Counted from the stretch's first letter, positions 23,716-31,934 are shown. The stretch: 37,072 bases of DNA from Streptomyces albicerus (GCF_008905045.1 NZ_VWMY01000026.1:125275-162346); one strand, 5' to 3'. Made by a program: numbers and translations. The notes: generated from the sequence alone by a model not told the origin.

Positions 23716-24324
23716 TCAGCCGGCAGGAGTCCCCCACCCCGGGTCCCGACCGCTCAACCCGATCACCCTGTCCAGCAGGGACGCCCCCTCCGGTACAGGC
23801 ACGACCGGACCGAAGATGCTGTCGCGTGCCGGGTCGTCGGTGGACTGAGCCAGCATCTCGTACGCCGCTTGCAGGGCCGCCTTGTCAGGGGCATACGGCT
23901 GACCGGTCGCTCGGGCCAGGTCCCAGCCGTGTACGACGAGTTCGTTGGTGGCGACGATGCCCGCGACCTCGCCGGGCAGCTCCACACCGCCGGCCCGGGT
24001 CTCGCCCGTCCACGCGGCCGGATCGCGCCAGGCCTCGGCCAACTCGCCAAGCAGCTTCGGCAGTTCGGCACGCCATTCGGGCGGCGCGTCCGGCAGCTGG
24101 GACGTGGGGTCGGTGTCCGTCGTGGCCCCGAGATCCTTCCGCCCGGCGTCCCGGAAGGCCGCGGACAGTCCGACCAGATGCCCGAGCAGATTGCGTACGG
24201 CGTACTCCGGGCACGGCGTCGCCGCGTCCAGCTGCTCCTCGCTCACCTCCTCCGCGAGGCGGGCCACGATCAGGGCCTGCGGCCCCAGGTCGAGGGTCGT
24301 CGGTGTCGTGCCGCCGTCGCCCAT
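23716..24324 (-). CDS. TIGR03086-type (DinB/maleylpyruvate isomerase-like) protein
   Basis: Protein of 202 residues of the mycothiol-dependent maleylpyruvate isomerase-like superfamily, TIGR03086 type, common in actinobacteria and mostly uncharacterised. It has a four-helix bundle pattern, TPCPEYAVRNLLGHLVG (36-52) with a candidate metal ligand at His49, and VATNELVVHGWDLARATGQ with His132, both typical. GAGAGGAGC precedes the ATG. It has no evident link to pectin and may be a mycothiol- or metal-dependent enzyme of unknown substrate. Confidence 0.85.
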   Translation of the reverse strand: MGDGGTTPTTLDLGPQALIVARLAEEVSEEQLDAATPCPEYAVRNLLGHLVGLSAAFRDAGRKDLGATTDTDPTSQLPDAPPEWRAELPKLLGELAEAWRDPAAWTGETRAGGVELPGEVAGIVATNELVVHGWDLARATGQPYAPDKAALQAAYEMLAQSTDDPARDSIFGPVVPVPEGASLLDRVIGLSGRDPGWGTPAG

Positions 24325-24497
24325 GCTCGGCTCCTCTCATCAAGGGGTCTTCAGGGGGTAGACCGCCGACCGTACGAAAACTCATCGCCGCCGCTTCCAA
24401 GATCGTGCTCGGGAATCTGGTCAGGCTTTCGGGCCCCCGGCATGCTCGGTACAACCGGGACGCCCGGTGTCGGGGACCGCGAAGGGGAGCAGACGCC

Positions 24498-25466
24498 ATG
24501 AAGGCGATCGTTCAGGATGCCTACGGACCGGCAGACCTCCTGGAACTGCGCGACATCGACCGCCCCGTACCCCGCGACGACGAGGTGCTCGTCGAGGTGC
24601 GCGCGGCAGGTGTCGGCCCCGAGGTGTGGCACCTCATGACGGGCAGGCCCTATGTGGCCCGCGTCGCCCTGGGACTCCGCAAGCCCAAGAATCCCGTACG
24701 GGGCTGGGACGGCGCCGGTCGTGTCGAAGCGGTGGGTGCGAAGGTGACCGACTTCAAGCCGGGCGACGAGGTCTTCGGCAACTGCGAGGGCTCGTTCGCC
24801 GAGTACGCGTGTGCCAAGGCCACCAAGATCGCCCTCAAACCGGTCAACCTCACTTTCGAGCAGGCCGCCGCCCTCCCCGTCTCCGGCATGACCGCCCTCC
24901 AGGCCCTGAGCGGCAAGGGCCGTCCGAAGCCGGGCCAGAAGGTCCTCGTGATCGGTGCCTCCGGCGGTGTCGGTTCCTATGCCGTCCAGCTCGCCGCGAT
25001 GTACGGCGCCGAGGTCACCGGCGTCTGCGGCCCGACGGGGGCGGACTTCGTACGCTCCCAGGGCGCGACCCATGTCATCGACCACACCCGCGAGGACATC
25101 ACCGACGCTCCCCACCCCTACGACGTCATCCTCGACAATGCGGGCCTGCGCCCCCTGCCCCTCCTCCGTCGCGCCCTCACCCCGCGCGGCACCCTCGTCA
25201 TCGTCGGCGGCGAGGGCGGAACCGCGTTCTTCGGCGGGATGAGCCGCGGTCTCCGGGCCGTCCTGCTCTCTCCGTTCATCGGCCAGAACCTCCGCAACTT
25301 CATCTCCGTTGCCCGCCGCGAGGACCTCTTGACCCTCAAGAACCTCGTCGAGCAGGGCTCGATCACACCGCCCATCGAGCGCGCGTTCCCCCTCTCCGAG
25401 GCCCCAGCAGCCATCCGCCACCTGAAGCAGGGCCACCCTCGCGGCAAGATCGTCGTCACCGTCTGA
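24498..25466 (+). CDS. Zinc-independent MDR oxidoreductase (quinone oxidoreductase-like)
   Basis: NADP-dependent medium-chain reductase of 322 residues. The N-terminal GroES-like domain includes VRGWDGAGRVEAVG and lacks the catalytic-zinc cysteine and the four-cysteine structural lobe. GASGGVG (153-159) is the nucleotide-binding loop. AALPVSGMTALQAL (123-136) is typical of quinone oxidoreductase and RTN4IP1-like members. The start ATG follows GGGGAG. It is divergent from the TIGR03086 gene. A detoxifying enone or quinone reductase is likely; a role in sugar breakdown is not indicated. Confidence 0.88.
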   Translation: MKAIVQDAYGPADLLELRDIDRPVPRDDEVLVEVRAAGVGPEVWHLMTGRPYVARVALGLRKPKNPVRGWDGAGRVEAVGAKVTDFKPGDEVFGNCEGSFAEYACAKATKIALKPVNLTFEQAAALPVSGMTALQALSGKGRPKPGQKVLVIGASGGVGSYAVQLAAMYGAEVTGVCGPTGADFVRSQGATHVIDHTREDITDAPHPYDVILDNAGLRPLPLLRRALTPRGTLVIVGGEGGTAFFGGMSRGLRAVLLSPFIGQNLRNFISVARREDLLTLKNLVEQGSITPPIERAFPLSEAPAAIRHLKQGHPRGKIVVTV

Positions 25467-25514
25467 GCGAGCTCGCCGTTGAAAGAGCGCTGATGAACCC
25501 GCGGGCCGGTGGGG

Positions 25515-25570
25515 GTTGGTCGCTCCCCCACTCTCGGCTTCGCTCGAGCGGGGGGACCCCCATCGCGGCG
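25515..25570. repeat. Extragenic repeat with CTCCCCC...GGGGGGACCCCC symmetry
   Basis: CGCTCCCCCACTCTCGGCTT at 25521-25540 followed by CGCTCGAGCGGGGGGACCCC at 25541-25560 forms a large imperfect hairpin. Elements of this sequence recur between Streptomyces genes. It sits in the 236-base gap after the MDR gene; beside it is only a short GCGAGCTCGC palindrome (25467-25476). Confidence 0.7.
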
Positions 25571-25702
25571 GAGCCGGATATGTCAACCCATGGTTGTGGC
25601 TGCCAGGTGGAGCGGTTGTTTGATCTGTGGAACGGCGGCCCGCTTAGATGTCGCTGGTCAACGTGAGGTTGTTGGGGCGCGGCAGCGAGGGGTGGGCTGA
25701 GA

Positions 25703-26932
25703 TTGGGGGCCAGGCGGTCGCTCGGGCGGCGGTTCGGGTGGCTGTGGGCGGCGTACGCGGTCAGTACGTTCGGCACGCGGCTCGCGTTCGACGCGTTCCC
25801 CTTGCTCGCGATTCTCGTACTGCACGCCGGGCCGACGGAGGTGGCGGTGCTGGCGGCCGCGGGCCTCGCGGTGGGGGCTGTGGTCGCGGTGCCGCTCGGC
25901 CCCTGGATGGAGTTCCGCCGCAAGCGCCCGGTGATGGTCGCGATGGACCTGATCCGGTTCGCGGCACTGATGAGCGTCCCGGCCGCGTACGCGCTCGGCC
26001 GGCTCGGCTTCGTCCAGCTCCTGATCGTGTCGGTCGTCGTCGCCGCGGCCGACATCACCTTCACCGCGGCGAGCGGCGCCTGTCTCAAGGCACTCGTACC
26101 GCCGGAGGACCTGCTCGTCGCGAACGGGCGGTTCGAGTCCACGAACTGGACCGCCACCGTGCTCGGACCGCCGCTCGGCGGGGCCGCGATCGGGCTGTTC
26201 GGCCCGGTGATGACCGTGGTGGCCGACGCGGTCAGCTACCTGCTCTCGGCCATGGGCGTCCGCGCGATCGGCGGCGGGGAGCCGCGCCCGGTGCGAACCG
26301 GCGCACCGGCCCGGCTCCGAGCCGGCGACCTCCTCGAAGGGTGGCGGTACATCCTGGCCCACCCGGCACTGCGCCCGCTGTTCTTCAACACGATCCTCGT
26401 CAGCGGTCTGATCATGGCGACCTCGCCACCGCTCGCCGTCCTCATGCTCGGCGACCTCGGATTCGCGCCTTGGCAGTACGGCCTCGCCTTCGCCGCGCCC
26501 TGCGTCGGCGGCCTGATCGGCTCACGACTGGCCCGCCCGCTCGTCGCGCGGTTCGGGCGGCACAGGGTCATGCTCACCGCGGGGACACTGCGCGCGTGCT
26601 GGTTGCTCGGGCTGGCCTTCGTCCGTCCCGGCACCGCCGGACTCGTGCTCGTCATCGCCGTCGAATTCGGGCTGATCACCAGCATGGGCGTGTTCAACCC
26701 GGTGTATGCCACCTACCGGCTCGAACAGACGGCGACGGACCGGCTCGCCCGCACCCTGTCCGCGTGGTCGATCACCAGCAAACTCACCGTCGCGGCCCTG
26801 ACCGCCCTGTGGGGTCTGCTGGCCGGACTCACCGGCCCCCGCACCGCGATCGCGATCGCCGGTCTCCTCATGCTGGCCACCCCGCTCCTGCTCCCCCGGC
26901 ACGAGCGGAAACCGGCCCCGAGCCACACCTGA
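25703..26932 (+). CDS. MFS transporter, probable exporter
   Basis: Major facilitator protein of 409 residues with about twelve hydrophobic segments, of the MFS_3/EntS-like type. The loop between helices 2 and 3 reads PWMEFRRKRPVMVAMD, the family's basic signature region. The start is a TTG behind GAGGGG; a later GTG cannot be excluded. It is followed after 119 bases by another MFS gene of the same type. Substrate unknown; drug or metabolite efflux is the usual guess. Confidence 0.85.
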   Translation: MGARRSLGRRFGWLWAAYAVSTFGTRLAFDAFPLLAILVLHAGPTEVAVLAAAGLAVGAVVAVPLGPWMEFRRKRPVMVAMDLIRFAALMSVPAAYALGRLGFVQLLIVSVVVAAADITFTAASGACLKALVPPEDLLVANGRFESTNWTATVLGPPLGGAAIGLFGPVMTVVADAVSYLLSAMGVRAIGGGEPRPVRTGAPARLRAGDLLEGWRYILAHPALRPLFFNTILVSGLIMATSPPLAVLMLGDLGFAPWQYGLAFAAPCVGGLIGSRLARPLVARFGRHRVMLTAGTLRACWLLGLAFVRPGTAGLVLVIAVEFGLITSMGVFNPVYATYRLEQTATDRLARTLSAWSITSKLTVAALTALWGLLAGLTGPRTAIAIAGLLMLATPLLLPRHERKPAPSHT

Positions 26933-27051
26933 CACCTCCAGCGCACCGCCACAAGCCGTAGGAGCTCGTCGGCGGGTCATCCGTGCCCGCACATCGCCTA
27001 AGGCACCTGCCCGATCCCCGCCCCAGGGCCTTAGCCCCACGATGACCAGGC

Positions 27052-28314
27052 ATGACGACATCGACACCATCGACGCCATGGGCGGTGACGCGTGTCCTGA
27101 GGGACCGCAACGCCGGCCTGTATCTGGGCGGGGTCGTGGTCTCCGGGTTCGGCTCGTCGGCGATGTGGCTGGTGTCCGGGATCTGGGTGAAGGACCTGAC
27201 CGGCTCGGACGGCCTGGCCGCCCTGTGCGTCTTCGCCCTCTGGGCACCCACGCTGATCGGCCCGGCCCTCGGCACCCTCGCGGACCGCACCCGCCGCCGA
27301 CCGCTGCTGGTGTGGACGAACCTGGGCCTGGCCTCGCTCCTCCTGACCCTCTTCACCGTCGACTCACCGGGCACCCTGTGGATCCTCTTCGCCGCACTCC
27401 TCGTCTACGGAGCGGCAGGCGTCGTCCACGACGCGGCCGAGTCGGCCCTGGTGGCCTCGGCCGTCGACAAACAGCTCCTCGGCGACTTCAACGGCCTTCG
27501 CACGACCGCCAACGAGGGCATGAAACTGCTCGCGCCACTCGCCGGAGCAGGCCTGTACGCGGCCTACGGGGGCGCCCGTGTCGCACTCCTGGACGCGCTC
27601 ACCTTCGTCCTGGCCGCAGGCCTGTACACGCTCCTCCGCGTACGCGAACCGAAGCCCCTCCCGGCCCCGGCCTCGGCCGGCTGGCGCACCCAAACGGCAG
27701 AAGGCGCCCGCTACTTGTGGAGCCACCGGACCGTGCGCCCCCTCGTCCTGGCCGGCGGCACGACCATGTTCTTCGCGGGCCTCAACGGCGCGACGATCTA
27801 CGCGGTGGCGGACGGCCTGGGCCACTCCCCCGCATACGTGGGTCTCCTGTACGCCGTCCAGGGCGCCGGCTCGGTGACGGTCGGCATGGCCGCGGGCCCG
27901 CTCCTCCGGCGCCTGGGCGAGCGCCGGTTCGCGGGATACGGCATCGCGCTCACCGCGGTGGCCGTGATGGCCCGCGCGCTCCCGTACGACGCGGTCGTCC
28001 TCGCCTCGGCCGCGGCGGTCGGCGTCGGGCTCCCCTGCGTGCTGATCGCGGCTCTCACCGCGGTCCAGCGCGAGACTCCGGACGCCCTGCTCGGGCGTGC
28101 GGCGGCGACCGCCAACACGCTGCTGTTCGCGCCGAGCGCGGTGGGGCTCGCGCTGGGCGCGGGCCTGGTCGAACTCGTCGACCACCGGGTGCTGTTGGCG
28201 GTGCTCGGGGCGGCCCGCCTCGTGACGGTCGTGCCCTTCCTGCGGTCTCAGCCGAGCCGCGCGAGCGCCTCCGTCACGAGCGACAGGTCCTCGTCGGACG
28301 CCAACCCCGCGTGA
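27052..28314 (+). CDS. MFS transporter, probable exporter
   Basis: Second MFS_3-type transporter, 420 residues and about twelve helices, with GTLADRTRRRPLLVWTN as the helix 2-3 loop. It is related in layout to the preceding MFS protein but not close in sequence. The gap before it has CTAAGGC (26998-27004) mirrored by GCCTTAG (27028-27034), a possible operator. Its last 67 bases overlap the convergent gene at 28248, and the final 20 residues (Ser-rich) are probably disordered. Confidence 0.86.
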   Translation: MTTSTPSTPWAVTRVLRDRNAGLYLGGVVVSGFGSSAMWLVSGIWVKDLTGSDGLAALCVFALWAPTLIGPALGTLADRTRRRPLLVWTNLGLASLLLTLFTVDSPGTLWILFAALLVYGAAGVVHDAAESALVASAVDKQLLGDFNGLRTTANEGMKLLAPLAGAGLYAAYGGARVALLDALTFVLAAGLYTLLRVREPKPLPAPASAGWRTQTAEGARYLWSHRTVRPLVLAGGTTMFFAGLNGATIYAVADGLGHSPAYVGLLYAVQGAGSVTVGMAAGPLLRRLGERRFAGYGIALTAVAVMARALPYDAVVLASAAAVGVGLPCVLIAALTAVQRETPDALLGRAAATANTLLFAPSAVGLALGAGLVELVDHRVLLAVLGAARLVTVVPFLRSQPSRASASVTSDRSSSDANPA

Positions 28315-29417
28315 TACAGCCGCACTTCGGTGGCGCCGAGCTCGACCGCCCGCGTCACGTCCTCGACGAGCGTCGCCGGACTGCCGCCCATCCCGCTCAC
28401 GATCGTGAAGTTGGCCGCCAGCACACTGTCCTCGACAGCCTGCTCGGCAAAGGGAGTCAGCAGCTCGGGCCCTCCGGTGCACGGCACGACCACGCCGTCG
28501 GCCACCGACAGGATGTGCGCGGGATCCACACCGGCGTTCGCGCCGACGTGGTACGACGCCGGGTCGGCGTGCAGCAGGATCTGGAACCCTTCGGGAGCGG
28601 CCGCGCGCACGGCGGCGACGGCCTCCGTCTGGAGGGAACGGGCGACGGAGTCCCGCCACGCGCGTGTGGCCGTTGCCAACTCGCCGCCCAGCAGCTTCTC
28701 CACAGCCTCCCAGCCCCCGGCGGGAGACTCGCCGTGCCACACCGGCTCCAGGGCGCGCCGGACCGCGGCCGCCAACTCGTCCGGGTCCAGCCCCAGTTGC
28801 GTACAGCCGTCGCGGCAGGAGGGGCAGAAGCACAGCGACATCAGGTACTGCCCGGCGTCCCCGAGTGCCACGCCCGCCGTCTTGTCGTGGGCGTGAAGAT
28901 GCGCGAGCCCGTACCAGCCGAGGGACTCCAGCTCCGTACCCGCGGCGCCGGGTCGTACGGCCGCCTCGACGGCCAGCTCGAGCAGGTACGCGCGCGTGTC
29001 GGGCTGCGCGATACAGGGGGCCCACGGATAGCGGTCCCCGTAGGCGTTGACCACGGAGGTGTCCGGAAACTCCTCGCCCATACGGGAGTTGTGCGCGAGC
29101 ACCACCCACGTGTGCACGTCGAGCCCCGCCTCCGCAAGGTCCGAGGCGGCCGCACCGTACGCGTCTCCGGGCGCCCAGTCCCCGGCGGCGTACGGCCGGA
29201 GCCTGCGCTCCTGCCAGCGCTCGGCGTCCGCCGGGTAGAGCACGGCCGCGTGCCGGGCGGTGACGATCCGGTGCCGGGGGTGGCGGGGGGTCAGCGCGCG
29301 CGTGGAGTGGTACGCGGAGGCGAGCGTCGCCTGCCGTACGCCGAGCCCGGCGATGCGCGCCGCCGCGTCGGGGTCGCCGACGACATCCCATGGATAGACG
29401 AAGGTCGACGCCTTCAC
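28248..29417 (-). CDS. Uncharacterised probable TIM-barrel protein next to kdgD
   Basis: I do not recognise a characterised function. The 389-residue protein has no export signal and an alternating beta/alpha pattern: TFVYPW at the start, TWVVLAHNSRMGEE (103-116), LGWYGLAHLHAHDK (166-179), FQILLHADPASYHVGANAG (278-296), FTIVSGMGGSPATL (337-350) and EVRLYHAGL (364-372). LCFCPSCRDGC (195-205) has four cysteines suited to a metal or structural site and resembles the CxCxxC piece in some glycoside-hydrolase-like TIM barrels. The start was placed at GTG 29417, behind GGGAGGG; an upstream frame adds nine residues. It lies 82 bases after kdgD on the same strand, suggesting a role in galacturonate or galactarate use. 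A hydrolase, lactonase or dehydratase are guesses. Confidence 0.75.
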   Translation of the reverse strand: MKASTFVYPWDVVGDPDAAARIAGLGVRQATLASAYHSTRALTPRHPRHRIVTARHAAVLYPADAERWQERRLRPYAAGDWAPGDAYGAAASDLAEAGLDVHTWVVLAHNSRMGEEFPDTSVVNAYGDRYPWAPCIAQPDTRAYLLELAVEAAVRPGAAGTELESLGWYGLAHLHAHDKTAGVALGDAGQYLMSLCFCPSCRDGCTQLGLDPDELAAAVRRALEPVWHGESPAGGWEAVEKLLGGELATATRAWRDSVARSLQTEAVAAVRAAAPEGFQILLHADPASYHVGANAGVDPAHILSVADGVVVPCTGGPELLTPFAEQAVEDSVLAANFTIVSGMGGSPATLVEDVTRAVELGATEVRLYHAGLASDEDLSLVTEALARLG

Positions 29418-29499
29418 ATGCCCTCCCGACCGTGCCCGGTGCACGTCTGATCGTGCCTCGTGCCCTCCCGACCGTGCCTCGTGCTGCCCTGCCGACCGC
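29418..29499. repeat. Degenerate tandem repeats between kdgD and the uncharacterised gene
   Basis: TGCCCTCCCGACCGTGCC occurs at 29419-29436 and again at 29461-29478, with a third, poorer copy (CTGCCCTGCCGACCG) following. The motif CACATGCCCTCC occurs at both ends (29415-29426 and 29501-29512), so the ribosome site of the downstream gene mirrors the end of kdgD. A local slippage or duplication explains this best. Confidence 0.55.
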
Positions 29500-30441
29500 T
29501 CACATGCCCTCCTTGAGAAGCGCGTAGCCCCGCTCGATCAGCTGGGCGAGCTGCTTGACGTGGTCCTCGGAGGGCTCGTGCAGCGGCGGCCGCACCTCGC
29601 CGACGTCGAGCCCCCGCAGCCGCACGGCCGCCTTGACCAGCGAGACAGCGTACCCGCGGCCCTGGGCGCGCAGTTCGACGAGTGGCCGGTAGAAGCCGTC
29701 GATGAGCCGGTTCACGGTGGCGTCGTCGCCGGAGCCCAGGGCCTGGTGGAAGGCGAGGGCGATCTCGGGCGCGAAGCAGAAGACGGCGGAGGAGTAGAGC
29801 GTGATGCCGATGCCGCGGTAGGCGAGCCCGGTGAGCTCGGCGGTCGGCAGTCCGTTGAAGTAGAGGAAGTCTCCCGGGACTTCGGACCGGACCGTGCTCA
29901 CGATGCGCTGCATCAGGTCGAGGTCGCCGAGCCCGTCCTTGAAGCCGATGATCCCCTCGGCACGGGCCAGCGAGACGACTGTCTCGGGCGTGAACACGGC
30001 GTTGTCCCGCTGGTACACGATGACATCGAGCGAGGTGGCGGACGCCAGCTCCGTGTAGTGCCGCAGCAGCCCCTCCTGCCCGGCGACGACGAGATAGGGC
30101 GGCATGGCGAGCAGCCCGTCCGCGCCGGCCTCCTCGGCGAGCCGCGCGTACCGCACGGCGAGCGCGGTCCCGTATCCGGCGCCCGCGACGACGGGGACGC
30201 GTCCCGCCGCCTCCTCGACGGCCGCCCGTACGCACTCCTGGAACTCCTCGGGCGTGAGCGCGTGGAACTCCCCGGTGCCGCAGCAGGCGAAGACGGCGGC
30301 GGCACCGGCCTCGACGCCCCGCCGGACATGCTCGCGGTAGACGTCGAGGTCGATGCCGCCCTCGCGGTCGTACGCGGTGACGGGGAAGAACAGCGGCCCG
30401 CTCGGAATACTGAGTCGAGCGGCGAGGGGGGCTGACGTCAC
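29500..30441 (-). CDS. kdgD: 5-dehydro-4-deoxyglucarate dehydratase (KdgD)
   Basis: DHDPS-family enzyme of 313 residues that dehydrates and decarboxylates 5-keto-4-deoxy-D-glucarate to 2-oxoglutarate semialdehyde, the late step of oxidative galacturonate and glucarate catabolism. CCGTGEFHALTPEE (53-66), Tyr143 (VIVYQRDN), the Schiff-base Lys168 (IIGFKDGLGDLDLMQRI) and FNGLPTAE (195-202) match the KdgD subgroup, including Agrobacterium KdgD as I recall its sequence. The length is normal. The start is GTG with GGGAG upstream. It diverges from uronate dehydrogenase, the first enzyme of the same route, which strongly supports the assignment. Confidence 0.93.
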   Translation of the reverse strand: MTSAPLAARLSIPSGPLFFPVTAYDREGGIDLDVYREHVRRGVEAGAAAVFACCGTGEFHALTPEEFQECVRAAVEEAAGRVPVVAGAGYGTALAVRYARLAEEAGADGLLAMPPYLVVAGQEGLLRHYTELASATSLDVIVYQRDNAVFTPETVVSLARAEGIIGFKDGLGDLDLMQRIVSTVRSEVPGDFLYFNGLPTAELTGLAYRGIGITLYSSAVFCFAPEIALAFHQALGSGDDATVNRLIDGFYRPLVELRAQGRGYAVSLVKAAVRLRGLDVGEVRPPLHEPSEDHVKQLAQLIERGYALLKEGM

Positions 30442-30716
30442 GGGCTCTCCCTAGAGGATGCACGCACACGCCACCCGTGCACGTTTCTGATCCATGTCCA
30501 TATCCCTGAACACATCCACGCTAAGGCGCCCTCTTAGTGGCGGTCAAGCGGGCAAACCCGCATTGCAGGAGCAACAAGAGGGGAGAAAGAGCACGGAAGG
30601 GGAGCGGATTTCCGCACTCCGCGCGACACTTGACGCGGCCCGCCGACGATCCCTAGCGTGTCCACGGATGTGAATGCCGTACACGAATACGGCTGCTGAA
30701 TCAAGGAGACCCGAGG
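30442..30716. promoter_or_regulatory. Divergent kdgD/udh promoter region
   Basis: It contains a plausible vegetative promoter for udh: TTGACG at 30630-30635 and TAGCGT at 30654-30659, 18 bases apart. GCGGA-TT-TCCGC (30604-30615), flanked by GGAG and CTCC, lies just upstream. On the kdgD side there is CTAAG-N7-CTTAG (30521-30537), and GTTCA-N6-TGGAC read on the minus strand (about 30496-30511). These inverted repeats are candidate operators. The regulator is not known; the GntR or DeoR proteins of this window are candidates. Confidence 0.55.
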
Positions 30717-31541
30717 ATGCCCGCTCCCCGCACCGTTCTGCTCACCGGCGCCGCCGGCGGCCTCGGCACTCTGATGCGGGGGCTGCTGCCCGCCTACGGC
30801 TACGAGCTGCGCCTCCTCGACCTGCTCCCGATCGAGGGCGAGCGGGACGCGGTCACCGCGGACCTCGGCGACAAGGAGGCCCTGCGCGAGGCCGTACGGG
30901 GCGTGGACGCGATCATCCATCTCGCGGGCATCTCACTGGAGTCCACCTTCGAGAAGATCCTGAAGGCGAACATCGAGGGCACCTACAACCTGTACGAGGC
31001 GGCCCGCGAGGAGGGCATCCGGCGCGTCGTCTTCGCCTCCTCCAACCACGCGGTCGGCTTCACCCCGCGCCCCCAGGGCGACGTACCGCTCGATCCGGGT
31101 GCGCTCATCCCCATCGACACCCCCCGCCGCCCGGACACCTTCTACGGGCTGTCGAAGTCGTTCGGCGAGGACCTGGCGCAGTTCTACTGGGACAAGCACG
31201 GCATGGAGACCGTCTCCGTCCGCATCGGCTCCTGCTTCCTGGAGCCGACCAGCGTGCGCATGCTGTCGGTCTGGATGAGCCCCGGTGACGGCGCCCGCCT
31301 CTTCCACGCGGCCCTGACCGCCGAGGACGTCCGGCACACGGTCGTCTACGGCTCCTCCGCGAACACCCGCCTGTGGTGGGACCTGTCCACCGCACGGGCG
31401 CTGGGTTACGAGCCGCAGGACGACTCGGAGCAGTACGCCGAGAAGCTGATCGCGGAGCAGGGCGAGCTGGACCCGGAGAACCCGGACCACGCACACCTGG
31501 GCGGCCACTTCGTGACCAAACCGCCCGTCTGGCCGTACTGA
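30717..31541 (+). CDS. udh: Uronate dehydrogenase
   Basis: NAD-dependent short-chain-type dehydrogenase of 274 residues that oxidises D-galacturonate (and glucuronate) to the aldarolactone, the first step of the oxidative uronate pathway. GAAGGLG (11-17) binds NAD; FASSNHAVGF (106-115), the Tyr143-x3-Lys147 pair (FYGLSKSFGE), RIGSCFLEP (169-177), MLSVWMS (182-188) and WWD (220-222) match Agrobacterium Udh as I recall it. AAGGAG precedes the ATG. A large hairpin begins at the stop codon. It handles saturated galacturonate; the unsaturated ends made by the lyases need other enzymes. Confidence 0.93.
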   Translation: MPAPRTVLLTGAAGGLGTLMRGLLPAYGYELRLLDLLPIEGERDAVTADLGDKEALREAVRGVDAIIHLAGISLESTFEKILKANIEGTYNLYEAAREEGIRRVVFASSNHAVGFTPRPQGDVPLDPGALIPIDTPRRPDTFYGLSKSFGEDLAQFYWDKHGMETVSVRIGSCFLEPTSVRMLSVWMSPGDGARLFHAALTAEDVRHTVVYGSSANTRLWWDLSTARALGYEPQDDSEQYAEKLIAEQGELDPENPDHAHLGGHFVTKPPVWPY

Positions 31542-31584
31542 GAGCCTGTGTCACTTCTCCGAGCGGGGATGTGACACAGGCTCT
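31541..31584. terminator. Long hairpin terminator after udh
   Basis: AGAGCCTGTGTCAC (31541-31554) and GTGACACAGGCTCT (31571-31584) are perfect 14-base inverted arms around a 16-base loop that can pair further (CTCC/GGGG). The left arm begins at the last base of the udh stop codon. There is no U tract, as is common for Streptomyces terminators. Confidence 0.85.
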
Positions 31585-31934
31585 GAGCCCGGACCCGGCG
31601 TCGCACCGGCACCGCTGACACTTCCAGCCACTCCACAGAGACCACCCCACGGGGCGGGCGGGCACCGAACGGGCCCGCCCGCTCCGTCGTTCGGGCATGC
31701 GCTGTGCCCGAATTCCGCTGCATCGCAGGTCCGGCGCGGGCAGCCGCCGCGTCGAACGGGCACATACGGGCGCCATCGGGCCCGTAACAGGCCTGGTCAG
31801 TGGCGCGTACCCGCTGTAGAACTTCCCCCATGGGCCCCACCGGGCCCGAACGGGCGCCAGTGAGCCACCGGCTCGAGCGCCCCGGCGGCGAACGAAACCA
31901 TGAAGAAGCAGCGCAGCGAGAGCGGGTGCAGGCC
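31585..31934 (+). promoter_or_regulatory. Long leader of the DeoR gene with repeated CGAACGGGC motifs
   Basis: No gene is evident in these 350 bases. CGAACGGGC occurs at 31666-31674, 31753-31761 and 31847-31855, the last within GCCCGAACGGGC. TTCGGGC (31690-31696) mirrors GCCCGAA (31706-31712) across nine bases. The repeats may be operator sites for the adjacent DeoR-type regulator or another repressor. Earlier in-frame starts for the regulator exist at 31800 and 31830, so part of this could be coding. Confidence 0.5.

Noticed and set aside
25703..28314. MFS pair as oligogalacturonide importers
   Set aside because: Both look like MFS_3-type exporters and have no shared regulatory motif or coupling with the pectin genes.
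27364..29391. 675-residue minus-strand open frame
   Set aside because: It runs antisense to the MFS gene and out of frame with the gene at 28248; composition is that of a high-GC shadow frame.
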